Positions 1 to 7,885 of a stretch of 40,838 bases of DNA are shown here, piece after piece. The DNA is taken from positions 1 through 40,838 of the forward strand of contig JAFSRY010000093.1 in assembly GCA_017445845.1 (NCBI GenBank). Direction: 5' to 3'. Position numbers and translations under genes: made by a program. Source of the stretch: Prevotella sp. Lineage in GTDB: Bacteria; Bacteroidota; Bacteroidia; Bacteroidales; Bacteroidaceae. Each line of letters starts with the position of its first letter. Positions within the stretch are counted from its first letter, which is position 1. The notes beneath the pieces are model-generated. The model did not search any database and was not told the origin of the DNA. It saw only the letters and a list, made by a program, of their open reading frames with translations.

Positions 1-2366
1 GTCAACATGAGGTTGACGGAGAGCGAACCTTTCTTGAGATAGATGCTGCGGCCGATGCTGGCGTCAAGCATGAAACCACCCTTACCCTTTGCCTGGGAAT
101 AGCGGTTGTAGGCCTCTTCGCCGGTGTTGTCGGCCTTGAGGTTTTCCTTTGCGTAGCGGGTCACAGGCGTATAATAGAGGTAGATGCGGTCGTAGTAGTT
201 GCCGATGAGGTCGATGAACCAGCCATTGGCATGGTAGCTCAGGTCGACACTGGCGGCGGTGAGCGGTGTGCAACCTTCGCGCATTCCCTTGGTCAGGACT
301 TTGTCGCTATACATCTTGCCATCCTGCGAGAGGGTGTAGTTGACATCTGCATCGTTGATATACTGGGCATCGCTGATGGTGCCGAGCATCTTGATGTTGA
401 AGATGGGGCTGACCTTGAAGTTCAAACCAGCCTCAACGCCGTAGTAGTTTTTCTTGATGCCATTGATGGAGACGTAAGAGAAGGAGTTCTCTGAGTCATC
501 ATAATACATGCTGTATTCTGCCACATTGGCGAGATGGCTATAGAAGGCGTTGATGTTGGCGTGCAGCCAGGATGTTTCGAGCTGATAGCCGAGTTCGGTC
601 GAGAAGACATCCTCGTTCTTGAGGTTCTTCACGAAGTCGTTGTTAATCTGTGGTGCTGAGAAGGCCGTGCGGGCAATGGGAGCCTTCTTTTCGTAACCGA
701 TACCGAACGACAGCGTGTTGCCGCGGCCGGCATTGAGTGACGAGCCGAACTTGGCGCCGCCGTCGACAAACTTGGCCGTCCGACCCTTTCCTTTGGAATT
801 GTCGAGGGCAAGACCGTTTCTCATGTTACCTTCACGCTGCAGGGTCTGTCCGCCGATGCGGGCTGATACCGAGTAGTGCAACGGACCGAAGTTCTCGGTA
901 TATGTGCTCCACAGCTGAGCTTTGTTGACGTAGATGTTATAGTCGTAGGCAAAGCGGTCGCCTTCCTTGATTTCCTTGTTGGGGTGGTCGGCATCATACA
1001 TGGCCTGCATGTCACTGCTGAGATAGGTTCCGATGATGTAAGTGTTCAGGTTGTGGAAGGTGGAAGCTCCAAGCAAGTCTTCCATTGTCTGATAGTGCAT
1101 ACCCTTGTTGGTCGACAACAAGATACCTCCGTTGATTGCCTGCGTCTTCGAGAGTTGCTTCTTTAAGGTCGACGACAGGTTGACGGTCAGCTGGTCGTCA
1201 TGATAAGCCTGCAGGTAGTACATGGCATCAGCGCCTTGTGCCGAAGCAGCCTTATTGGAGAAATAGATACGGTCCCAGTTTATCTGACGGTTGGCCTGCG
1301 AGGCACTCAGATAGTTGTATGAAGCCTGCCATGCTTCCAGTCCGGCCTGTGTGCGGTTGTCTACATCGGTTGGATCCCAGACGTTGTAGTTGTAGCTGGG
1401 CATCAGACTGTAGTAGTCGGGCGAAGGATTGGTCGAGTTGTTATAGCTCAGACGCGAGCTGCTATACTTGGCATACTTTCCGAAGAGCGACGTGACGAGT
1501 TTGGTTTCGTCGTTGATGTTCCAATCCCAAGTGGCGAGGACAGAGGGAGCGTAGTCGCGGATGACACGCGAGTTACGTTTCTTTCCGTTCTGATAACCCC
1601 AGTTAGGATTGTAGTATCGGTTGTTGGCAATCCAATACATCTCATCGGTGGAGGCAGCCTGAGCACCGCGTTCAGTGGGGTTACCCCATGTCACGAGAGA
1701 CACGGAATGCTTGTCGCCGATGAGTTTCTCTACGCCGAGGAAGTATGAGAATGCGTTGTAGAAGGTTCCCTCTACATAGGCAGTCTCGGTGTTGGCATAA
1801 CGATAGGTCAGACCCATCGACCAAGCCCATCCCTTGTCGTTGAAACCGGAGTTGTAGCTATACATTCCGCGAAAGGTATAGTTACGGTTGGCACCGGCAA
1901 TGCTCAGACGATGGCCTGTCGGCAATGAGCTTGGACGGAAGTTATAATTGTTAGACCCGCCCATTGCTGTCATGGCAAAGTTGTTGTCCTCGAAAGGCAG
2001 AGAAGCCTCGACGCTGCGTGTCTGGTTGTTCAGTCCACCCACGAGTGAGTAACGGAATTCACCTCTTTCAGCATCGTTTGCAAGATTGCCGTTGATGTAA
2101 ATATCATTATACTTAGAATTGAAGGCACGATACTTAAATCGGGCCGGACTCCACCTATAGCCGACTTCGCTGGCATAGGCATTGGTGTTAGAGCCGAGCA
2201 CGGTAACTTCCTGCGACACATTGTCGTCTTCGCCGAGCTGCGACTCTGACAAGGTGAACGCCGACTCATCAACACCGACGTTCTGATCCTGCTTCGTATT
2301 GTTTTGCGCAAATGCAAACGATACGTAGCAGAGTGCAATCACTGCTAATTTTAATTTTCTTCGCAT
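1..2366 (-). CDS. TonB-dependent receptor-like outer membrane protein (C-terminus cut by window edge)
   Basis: About 788 codons are visible, read on the minus strand from the ATG at 2364-2366; the 3' end lies outside the window. The first 20 residues form a signal peptide (MRRKLKLAVI... ending SFAFA, cleavage before QNN). Residues from about 75 contain a plug-like stretch (NDIYINGNLANDAERGEF), and the rest is an aromatic-rich, alternating pattern typical of a 22-strand outer-membrane barrel (for example YNFRPSSLPTGHRLSIAGAN, WSMGLTYRYANTET). The usual Bacteroidota N-terminal carboxypeptidase-like domain is not evident: the mature protein goes almost straight to the plug. It would import an unknown ligand using TonB energy. 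No SusD partner is visible on the side present here. It diverges from the endonuclease/phosphatase gene at 2582. Family assignment is good; substrate unknown. Confidence 0.78.
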   Translation of the reverse strand, partial: MRRKLKLAVIALCYVSFAFAQNNTKQDQNVGVDESAFTLSESQLGEDDNVSQEVTVLGSNTNAYASEVGYRWSPARFKYRAFNSKYNDIYINGNLANDAERGEFRYSLVGGLNNQTRSVEASLPFEDNNFAMTAMGGSNNYNFRPSSLPTGHRLSIAGANRNYTFRGMYSYNSGFNDKGWAWSMGLTYRYANTETAYVEGTFYNAFSYFLGVEKLIGDKHSVSLVTWGNPTERGAQAASTDEMYWIANNRYYNPNWGYQNGKKRNSRVIRDYAPSVLATWDWNINDETKLVTSLFGKYAKYSSSRLSYNNSTNPSPDYYSLMPSYNYNVWDPTDVDNRTQAGLEAWQASYNYLSASQANRQINWDRIYFSNKAASAQGADAMYYLQAYHDDQLTVNLSSTLKKQLSKTQAINGGILLSTNKGMHYQTMEDLLGASTFHNLNTYIIGTYLSSDMQAMYDADHPNKEIKEGDRFAYDYNIYVNKAQLWSTYTENFGPLHYSVSARIGGQTLQREGNMRNGLALDNSKGKGRTAKFVDGGAKFGSSLNAGRGNTLSFGIGYEKKAPIARTAFSAPQINNDFVKNLKNEDVFSTELGYQLETSWLHANINAFYSHLANVAEYSMYYDDSENSFSYVSINGIKKNYYGVEAGLNFKVSPIFNIKMLGTISDAQYINDADVNYTLSQDGKMYSDKVLTKGMREGCTPLTAASVDLSYHANGWFIDLIGNYYDRIYLYYTPVTRYAKENLKADNTGEEAYNRYSQAKGKGGFMLDASIGRSIYLKKGSLSVNLML

Positions 2367-2443
2367 ATTATTATGGTTTTAAATATTTGCTGCTAATTGC
2401 ATTCTATTAATAGATTGTTCATTGCAGTTCGCTTTTTCGGGTA

Positions 2444-2451
2444 CAAAGTAA
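2444..2451 (-). promoter_or_regulatory. candidate -7 element for the TonB-type receptor
   Basis: On the minus strand this reads TTACTTTG, seven of eight matches to the Bacteroidota -7 consensus TAnnTTTG, 77 nt before the start codon. No clear -33 TTTG was found at the expected spacing. Confidence 0.4.
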
Positions 2452-2526
2452 CGAATAAAATTTTAAAGAAAAAAGATTTTTTGGCATTTTTTTTCCAAAA
2501 AGTGCACATTTGTCAGAAATTATTGC

Positions 2527-2536
2527 GATATTTGCA
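2527..2536 (+). promoter_or_regulatory. candidate -7 element for the endonuclease/phosphatase gene
   Basis: GATATTTGCA lies 46 nt upstream of the ATG at 2582 and resembles the Bacteroidota -7 box (TAnnTTTG, one mismatch). It sits in an AT-rich divergent spacer (2367-2581). The -33 box is not convincing. Confidence 0.45.
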
Positions 2537-2581
2537 GACGAAAAGAAAAGAAAACAACATTACACATTATTTATATTATAT

Positions 2582-3637
2582 ATGAAAAGAAAACTATTAC
2601 TACTGGCAGCATTGCTCGTCGTGGCATTCACTGCAAACGCACAAGAAAAGAAATTTCTGGCCTATGGTGTAGGCTTCTACAATCTTGAGAATTTGTTCGA
2701 TACCACTCATGACGAGGGAAAGAACGACAACGAGTTTCTCCCCAATGGATCCAACCGCTGGAACAACAAGAAGTATAAGAACAAACTCGGCAACATGTCG
2801 CGTGTGTTGGCTGACATGGGAACCGACAAGCTGCCGCAGATTGGATGTGCCGTCATCGGCGTGAGTGAGGTTGAGAATGCTCACTGTCTGACTGACCTTT
2901 GCAATCAGAAGCCGCTGAAGAGCCGCAACTTCCAGTTTGTCCATATCGAAGGCCCCGACAAGCGTGGTGTCGACTGTGCCCTGCTCTACAACCCGGCACT
3001 GTTCACCGTCACCGACAGCCACCTGTATCCCTATGTCTACGAGAAGCAGGAAGACATTGACAAAGACCGTCAGACGCGCGGCTTCCTTACCGTCAAAGGA
3101 ATCCTTGGCGGTGAGCGTGTAGCCTTCATCGTTGTCCACCTCCCCAGCCGTTTTTCCGGTTCAGAGTATCGTGAACTGGGTGCCCGTCAGGCCAAGGCCG
3201 TCATTGATATGCTTCTCCAAGAAGATCCCGGCTGCAAAGTCATAATCATGGGCGATATGAATGACGACCCGACGAACAAAAGTATGACTGAAGGACTCCG
3301 TGCCAAGGCCAACATCGAGGAAGTGGGCGACGGCGACATGTATAACCCCTGGTATAACATCCTTGTCAAGGAAGGAAAGGGTACGCTCATGTATCAAGGC
3401 TCATGGAATCTCTTCGACCAGATTATCCTCTCACCGAACCTTCTGAACCGCGACGGCGAAAAAGACTTCTCATCGCTGAAACTTTTCAACTACCACGTCT
3501 TCCGCCGCGACTACCTCATGCAACAGGAAGGCAAGTATAAAGGTTCACCCAAGCGTACCCATGCCGGCGGCGTGTGGCTTCGCGGCTACAGCGACCACCT
3601 GCCAGTCGTCGTCTATCTGGCCAAGGAACAGAAGTAA
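2582..3637 (+). CDS. exported endonuclease/exonuclease/phosphatase (EEP) family protein
   Basis: The protein has 351 residues from the ATG at 2582; this start gives a clean signal peptide (MKRKLLLLAALLVVAFTANA, then QEKK), whereas an upstream in-frame start at 2510 would bury it. EEP-fold metal and catalytic motifs are in order: FYNLENLFDT with the metal-binding Asn near residue 34, GVSEVEN with the catalytic Glu near 96, GDMNDDP near 222, and SDHLPVVVYL near 336. Such enzymes hydrolyse phosphodiester or phosphomonoester bonds using Mg2+; the natural substrate cannot be read from sequence. Export implies a periplasmic or surface role, perhaps scavenging nucleic acid or phosphate. It is followed after 5 nt by the glycosylase gene, so the two are probably co-transcribed. 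Confidence 0.88.
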   Translation: MKRKLLLLAALLVVAFTANAQEKKFLAYGVGFYNLENLFDTTHDEGKNDNEFLPNGSNRWNNKKYKNKLGNMSRVLADMGTDKLPQIGCAVIGVSEVENAHCLTDLCNQKPLKSRNFQFVHIEGPDKRGVDCALLYNPALFTVTDSHLYPYVYEKQEDIDKDRQTRGFLTVKGILGGERVAFIVVHLPSRFSGSEYRELGARQAKAVIDMLLQEDPGCKVIIMGDMNDDPTNKSMTEGLRAKANIEEVGDGDMYNPWYNILVKEGKGTLMYQGSWNLFDQIILSPNLLNRDGEKDFSSLKLFNYHVFRRDYLMQQEGKYKGSPKRTHAGGVWLRGYSDHLPVVVYLAKEQK

Positions 3638-3642
3638 GAACC

Positions 3643-4209
3643 ATGACAGAGTCCCATCCCTGGCCACCCTTCCTGCCTGAGCATTGCCGAATGCTGATGC
3701 TGGGCAGTTTTCCGCCCTCGCGTAAAAGGTGGTCGATGGACTTCTTCTATCCCAACTTTACGAACGACATGTGGCGCATTGTCGGCCTGTGCTTCTTCAA
3801 TGACAAGAACTACTTTGTCGACCTCGGCCACAAGACGTTCCGCCTCGAAAGCCTGATACCCTTCTTAAAAGAGAAAGGTATCGGGCTTTTTGATACGGCA
3901 AAGGTAGTGCAACGGCTGAAGAACACTGCCGCCGACAAAGACCTTGAAGTCATCGAGCCCACTGACCTGCAGGCTCTCCTGCGACAGATACCCGAATGCA
4001 CCACCGTTGTCACAACGGGCGAGAAGGCCACCGACGTTTTCTGCCAACAGCTCCACATCGACAGCCGGCCTGCAGTGGGTTCCTACGTTGAGTTCCCGTT
4101 CGAAGAGCGGCAACTGCGCCTCTATCGGATGCCCAGCACCTCAAGGGCCTACCCATTGTCAGTAGAACGAAAGGCCGAAGCCTACAGAATGTTATTTGAA
4201 GAAAAATAA
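3643..4209 (+). CDS. uracil-DNA glycosylase superfamily protein (MUG/HDG-like)
   Basis: The protein has 188 residues from the ATG at 3643, chosen because it follows the preceding stop by 5 nt; an in-frame start at 3574 would overlap that gene. Residues 20-30 carry the GSFPPS motif followed by DFFYPNFTNDMW, matching the first active-site motif of the small UDG-superfamily enzymes (GSFPS type). Near the C-terminus MPSTSRAY at about residues 163-170 fits the second motif (LPSTSPA type). A central TTGEKA segment fits the sheet core. Such proteins remove uracil or other deaminated bases from DNA to start base excision repair. The acidic or asparagine catalytic residue in motif 1 is not the classical one, so substrate specificity is open. 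No signal peptide, so cytoplasmic. Confidence 0.8.
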   Translation: MTESHPWPPFLPEHCRMLMLGSFPPSRKRWSMDFFYPNFTNDMWRIVGLCFFNDKNYFVDLGHKTFRLESLIPFLKEKGIGLFDTAKVVQRLKNTAADKDLEVIEPTDLQALLRQIPECTTVVTTGEKATDVFCQQLHIDSRPAVGSYVEFPFEERQLRLYRMPSTSRAYPLSVERKAEAYRMLFEEK

Positions 4210-4238
4210 AGAAGAATCATCATAAGAAACCTTATACT

Positions 4239-4877
4239 ATGGATAAAGTGACCATTATCGGCATTGCCGGAGGAACCGGGTCGGGCAAGACCACCGTCGT
4301 GAAGAAAATCGTTGAGGCTCTTCCGCCTCACTATGTGGCAGTAGTGCCCCTCGACTCCTACTACAATGACACGTCGCACATGACCGAGGAAGAACGCAAG
4401 GCCATCAACTTCGACCATCCCGATGCCTTCGACTGGAAACTGCTCATCAAGCAGGTCAACGAACTGCGACAAGGCCATGCCATCGAGCAACCGACCTATT
4501 CTTACATTCTTTCCAACCGACTTCCCGACACCGTTTACGTTGAGCCCAAGCCGGTCATCGTCATCGAAGGCATCATGACGCTTTGCAACAAGAAGCTGCG
4601 CGACATGATGGATTTGAAGATTTTCGTCGACACCGACCCCGACGAGCGCCTCATCCGCAACATTCAGCGCGACACCATCGACCGCGGACGTACTGTCTCG
4701 ATGGTCGTCGACCGCTACCTGAAGGTATTGAAGCCCATGCACGAGCAGTTCATTGAGCCCACGAAACGTTACGCCGACATCATCATTCCGCAAGGTGGCG
4801 AAAACATAAAGGGCATCGGCATCCTCTGCAAATACATTGAGGGACTTATGCCTGAAGAGACAACTGAATTAGAATAA
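4239..4877 (+). CDS. udk: uridine/cytidine kinase
   Basis: Uridine kinase phosphorylates uridine and cytidine to UMP and CMP in the pyrimidine salvage pathway. The 212-residue length is normal for the family. The P-loop GGTGSGKT is at residues 11-18; VPLDSYYND near residue 40 carries the catalytic Asp and substrate-binding tyrosines; NFDHPDAFDW near 64 is the family signature; IVIEGIMTL follows near 107; and RDTIDRGR near 147 is the lid. The ATG at 4239 begins directly before the first beta strand. It lies 29 nt after the glycosylase gene, on the same strand, and runs convergent with the DUF308 gene with only 14 nt between stops. Confidence 0.96.
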   Translation: MDKVTIIGIAGGTGSGKTTVVKKIVEALPPHYVAVVPLDSYYNDTSHMTEEERKAINFDHPDAFDWKLLIKQVNELRQGHAIEQPTYSYILSNRLPDTVYVEPKPVIVIEGIMTLCNKKLRDMMDLKIFVDTDPDERLIRNIQRDTIDRGRTVSMVVDRYLKVLKPMHEQFIEPTKRYADIIIPQGGENIKGIGILCKYIEGLMPEETTELE

Positions 4878-4891
4878 GAATCCTATGTGCT

Positions 4892-5533
4892 TTATTCCTC
4901 CTGCGGCTCCGGCTGTTCAGGCAGATTCTGCAGCTCCGGCTCATCCTCCGGTCCTGTCTGCTCCTGCTCGGTCTCTACAGTCAGCAATGAGGCTGCATAG
5001 GCTTTGAACATCCTGTGGATTTTAATGGCATTGATACACTCGACGACACCATAGACCATCAGTGCCCAACCAATGATGAAGAGCGGTGCTGTCAGCACGC
5101 CTTTGGGATTGACGATGCAGAGAATGCCGATGGCCAAGAGCAGCGTCGGCATGAGCCACCACGACAAGCCGATCCTTCCGTAGCGAGTGGCCGATGCCAA
5201 CATTGTATATTGTCCGATGGCACTGAGGATGAGAATGCCTGACAGAATATACATCTGTGCCACCAGAAAGGCTTTGGGCATGACGACGAGGACGACACCG
5301 AAAATCATACAGCCGGCTCCGACTATCCAGGCCATCTCTGTCTCGAACGGTATACTCTCTTCAAGGGCAGCATGCCGACGGTTGACGAAGGCTTGCACAC
5401 AGGCTACCAGACCGGCAATGAAAAACCAGCCGCCCAGCGTCAGCGTAATGGTGACGACGGCTTCTTCACGGAATTTCACTAATAATGCGCCGATGACAAA
5501 GGCAAAGAAGGCGCGGAGGAAGGAACTCTTCAT
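4892..5533 (-). CDS. DUF308 (HdeD-like) membrane protein
   Basis: The 213-residue protein has about six hydrophobic segments in two groups of three (for example FLRAFFAFVIGALLV, LTLGGWFFIAGLVACVQAF, MAWIVGAGCMIFGVVLVVM, MYILSGILILSAIG, WLMPTLLLAIGILCIV, APLFIIGWALMVYGVVE), the repeat architecture of the DUF308/HdeD family. The last 40 residues are a hydrophilic, Glu/Pro/Gln-rich tail (PEDEPELQNLPEQPEPQEE) that probably lies in the cytoplasm. Function is not established; E. coli HdeD is linked to acid resistance, but that cannot be transferred here. It is a single-gene unit with its own near-perfect promoter at 5568-5575. Confidence 0.8.
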   Translation of the reverse strand: MKSSFLRAFFAFVIGALLVKFREEAVVTITLTLGGWFFIAGLVACVQAFVNRRHAALEESIPFETEMAWIVGAGCMIFGVVLVVMPKAFLVAQMYILSGILILSAIGQYTMLASATRYGRIGLSWWLMPTLLLAIGILCIVNPKGVLTAPLFIIGWALMVYGVVECINAIKIHRMFKAYAASLLTVETEQEQTGPEDEPELQNLPEQPEPQEE

Positions 5534-5567
5534 AGGATTTATAAGGTTTATGGGTCTTATTGTGTTG

Positions 5568-5575
5568 CAAAAGTA
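5568..5575 (-). promoter_or_regulatory. -7 element for the DUF308 gene
   Basis: On the minus strand this is TACTTTTG, a full match to TAnnTTTG, 34 nt before the start codon. A TTTG at 5598-5601 (minus strand) could be the -33 box with 22 nt spacing. Confidence 0.65.
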
Positions 5576-5671
5576 GTTATTTTTTTCGTAATATCGACAA
5601 AATTACACATTATTTATATTAACTCGCGTGTAAAAAAGCGTTATTTCTGCATGGTTTTGCAACTTTTTGAG

Positions 5672-5679
5672 TAATTTTG
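5672..5679 (+). promoter_or_regulatory. -7 element for rlmN
   Basis: TAATTTTG fully matches TAnnTTTG and lies 24 nt before the ATG at 5704. Transcription would then begin about 5687, which argues against the in-frame TTG at 5677 as the start codon. Confidence 0.65.
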
Positions 5680-5703
5680 CAGGGAATTTATAAAAAAGTC
5701 ATC

Positions 5704-6768
5704 ATGGAAGGAATGCTGTCGAAACCGTTGCTCGGTCTGACATTGACAGAACTGAAAGAGGTCGCGCAATCATTGGGAATGCCCGCTTTTACCGGTGGGC
5801 AGATGGCTACATGGCTCTACGAAAAGCATGTCGGCGACATTGATGCGATGACCAATCTGTCGAAGCAGAACCGCGAGAAACTAAAGGCTGCCGGCTATAC
5901 CATCGGCTGCCAGGCTCCCATCGACGCTCAATATTCCAAGGACGGAACCATCAAATATCTTTTCCCGGTGGACTGCGGGAAGGCAGCAGAAGCCAACGCT
6001 CTCTTTGTTGAAACCGTATTCATCCCGGATGAGGACCGGGCAACCCTTTGTGTTTCCTGCCAGGTAGGCTGCAAGATGAACTGTCTGTTCTGTCAGACGG
6101 GTAAGCAGGGTTGGCATGGCAACCTTACTGTTACCGACATCCTCAACCAGATTTATGCTTTGCCCGAGCGCGACCGGCTGACGAATATCGTCTTCATGGG
6201 TCAGGGCGAACCGATGGACAACCTCGATGCCATACTGAGAGCCACGGAAGTGCTGACCGCCGACTGGGGCTACGCCTGGAGTCCCAAGCGCATCACGGTG
6301 AGTTCTGTGGGTGTGCGCGGCAAGCTTCAACGTTTCATAGAAGAAAGTCCCTGCCACGTTGCCGTCAGCCTTCATGCTCCCTCTCACGAATTACGCAGCC
6401 GGCTGATGCCTGCCGAACGTGCCATGAGCATTGAGGAGATTGTCGAAATGTTGCGCAACTACGACTTTTCCCATCAGCGGCGACTGTCGTTCGAATACAT
6501 TCTCTTCAGCGGACTCAACGACTCACTCGACCACGCACGCCAGCTGTTACAGCTGCTTCACGGTCTCGACTGCCGCATCAACCTCATCCGTTTCCATCAG
6601 ATTCCCGACGTACCGCTGCCCGGTACCGACGAGGCTGCCTTGCAGACTTTCTGCAGATATCTCACCCAGCATGGCATTTTTACGACCATCCGAGCCTCCC
6701 GCGGCCAGGATATCTACGCCGCCTGCGGTCTTCTCTCTACAGCCCGACAGGCCCGAGAGAAACAATAA
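5704..6768 (+). CDS. rlmN: dual-specificity 23S rRNA/tRNA adenine-C2 methyltransferase
   Basis: RlmN is a radical-SAM enzyme that methylates C2 of A2503 in 23S rRNA and of A37 in some tRNAs, tuning translational accuracy. The protein has 354 residues from the ATG at 5704; an in-frame TTG at 5677 lies inside the promoter -7 box and is unlikely. The CxxxCxxC iron-sulfur motif CKMNCLFC is near residues 123-130, followed by the GEPMDN SAM-binding segment near 172 and SVGVRGKL. The C-terminal ASRGQDIYAACGLL near 330-343 carries the Cys that forms the methyl-adduct intermediate. All key residues are present. PdxA-family and membrane genes follow on the same strand. Confidence 0.95.
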   Translation: MEGMLSKPLLGLTLTELKEVAQSLGMPAFTGGQMATWLYEKHVGDIDAMTNLSKQNREKLKAAGYTIGCQAPIDAQYSKDGTIKYLFPVDCGKAAEANALFVETVFIPDEDRATLCVSCQVGCKMNCLFCQTGKQGWHGNLTVTDILNQIYALPERDRLTNIVFMGQGEPMDNLDAILRATEVLTADWGYAWSPKRITVSSVGVRGKLQRFIEESPCHVAVSLHAPSHELRSRLMPAERAMSIEEIVEMLRNYDFSHQRRLSFEYILFSGLNDSLDHARQLLQLLHGLDCRINLIRFHQIPDVPLPGTDEAALQTFCRYLTQHGIFTTIRASRGQDIYAACGLLSTARQAREKQ

Positions 6769-6799
6769 GCCAACTAATACAAACCCAAAATAAAAAACA

Positions 6800-7885
6800 A
6801 TGGAAGACAAAAGAATCCGCGTGGCCATCACGCACGGCGACACTAACGGTGTCGGATATGAACTGATTTTTAAAACCTTTGCCGAACCAGAGATGCTGGA
6901 GCTCTGCACACCCATTATCTATGGCTCGCCCAAGATTGCAGCCTACCACCGCAAAGCCCTTGATATTGAGGGTAACTTCAGCATCATCAACAATGCCGAA
7001 GATGCGCAGGAGGGACGTGTGAACCTCCTCACCTGCTTCGACAACGAAGTGAAAGTAGACCTCGGGGTGCCCACCCCAGAGTCGGGAAAGGCTGCCATCG
7101 ATGCCCTCGACCGTGCCTTGACCGACTATAGGAAAGGCCTCTTCGACATCTTGGTGACCGCCCCCGTATTCAGTCAGAACATCACCATCGAAGGGACTCC
7201 CTTCACTGGTATGCGTCACTATCTTGACACCTGTGTCGGTGAAGGAAAGAAGTCATTGCCCATCTATAACACCGACAACCTGCGCATAGCTATCCTTGCC
7301 GACGACATTGCCATGAAAGATGTGTCGGGCAAACTGACTGCCGAGGCCCTTACCGACACCATCACCCTACTCCACCGCACCCTCTGCCGCGACCTGCGTA
7401 TCTATAATCCGCGCATTGCCGTATTGGCCTTCAATGCTGATGCCAACGGCACGGAGGAGAATGACATCATCCGCCCCGTCGTCAGCAAGCTGGCTGAGCA
7501 GAAGGTAAACATCTTCGGTCCATATCAGGCCGACCGGTTCTTCGGAGAAAACGAATACGAGGCCTTCGATGCCATTCTTGCCATCTACCATGATCAGGGC
7601 ATTCTTCCGCTGAAGACACTCACCGACGAGCAGCCGCAAATCATATTCGCCGGACTGCCCATCGTATGCACGACCGTCTATGGCGACCCCGACTTTGCCA
7701 ATGCCGGCAAGGACAAAGCCGACGAAAATGCCTTCCGCCGTGCTATCTACAGCGGCATCGACATCGCCCGCAACCGCGTCATCTACGACGAGCCTTTTGA
7801 AAACCCGCTGCCAAAACTCTTCCATGAGAAGCGTGACGAGAGCGAGAAGGTTCGTTTCAGCATACCCAAGAAGAAGGAGGAGTGA
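6800..7885 (+). CDS. pdxA: PdxA-family (4-hydroxythreonine-4-phosphate dehydrogenase-like) protein with altered active site
   Basis: The 361-residue protein aligns along its whole length with PdxA, the NAD- and metal-dependent dehydrogenase of vitamin B6 synthesis: HGDTNGVGYE at 12-21 for GDPxGIGPE, VTAPV at 119-123, and YHDQG at 263-267. Key positions differ. The substrate motif GHTEYL reads GMRHYL (137-142). The metal ligand His of THLPLKDV is Asp169 (DDIAMKDV). The ligand His of NPHAGE is Asp214 (NADANG). The DHGTAFD loop reads YGDPDFA (294-300). Only His264 of the three metal-binding histidines remains. The reading frame is intact and flanks are well conserved, so this is divergence, not decay by frameshift. 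It may use another metal, another substrate, or be catalytically dead. The stop overlaps the next gene's GTG by 4 nt. Confidence 0.82.
   Translation: MEDKRIRVAITHGDTNGVGYELIFKTFAEPEMLELCTPIIYGSPKIAAYHRKALDIEGNFSIINNAEDAQEGRVNLLTCFDNEVKVDLGVPTPESGKAAIDALDRALTDYRKGLFDILVTAPVFSQNITIEGTPFTGMRHYLDTCVGEGKKSLPIYNTDNLRIAILADDIAMKDVSGKLTAEALTDTITLLHRTLCRDLRIYNPRIAVLAFNADANGTEENDIIRPVVSKLAEQKVNIFGPYQADRFFGENEYEAFDAILAIYHDQGILPLKTLTDEQPQIIFAGLPIVCTTVYGDPDFANAGKDKADENAFRRAIYSGIDIARNRVIYDEPFENPLPKLFHEKRDESEKVRFSIPKKKEE

Noticed and set aside
2510-2581. Extended start for the endonuclease/phosphatase gene
   Set aside because: It would cover the promoter and bury the clear signal peptide that begins at 2582.
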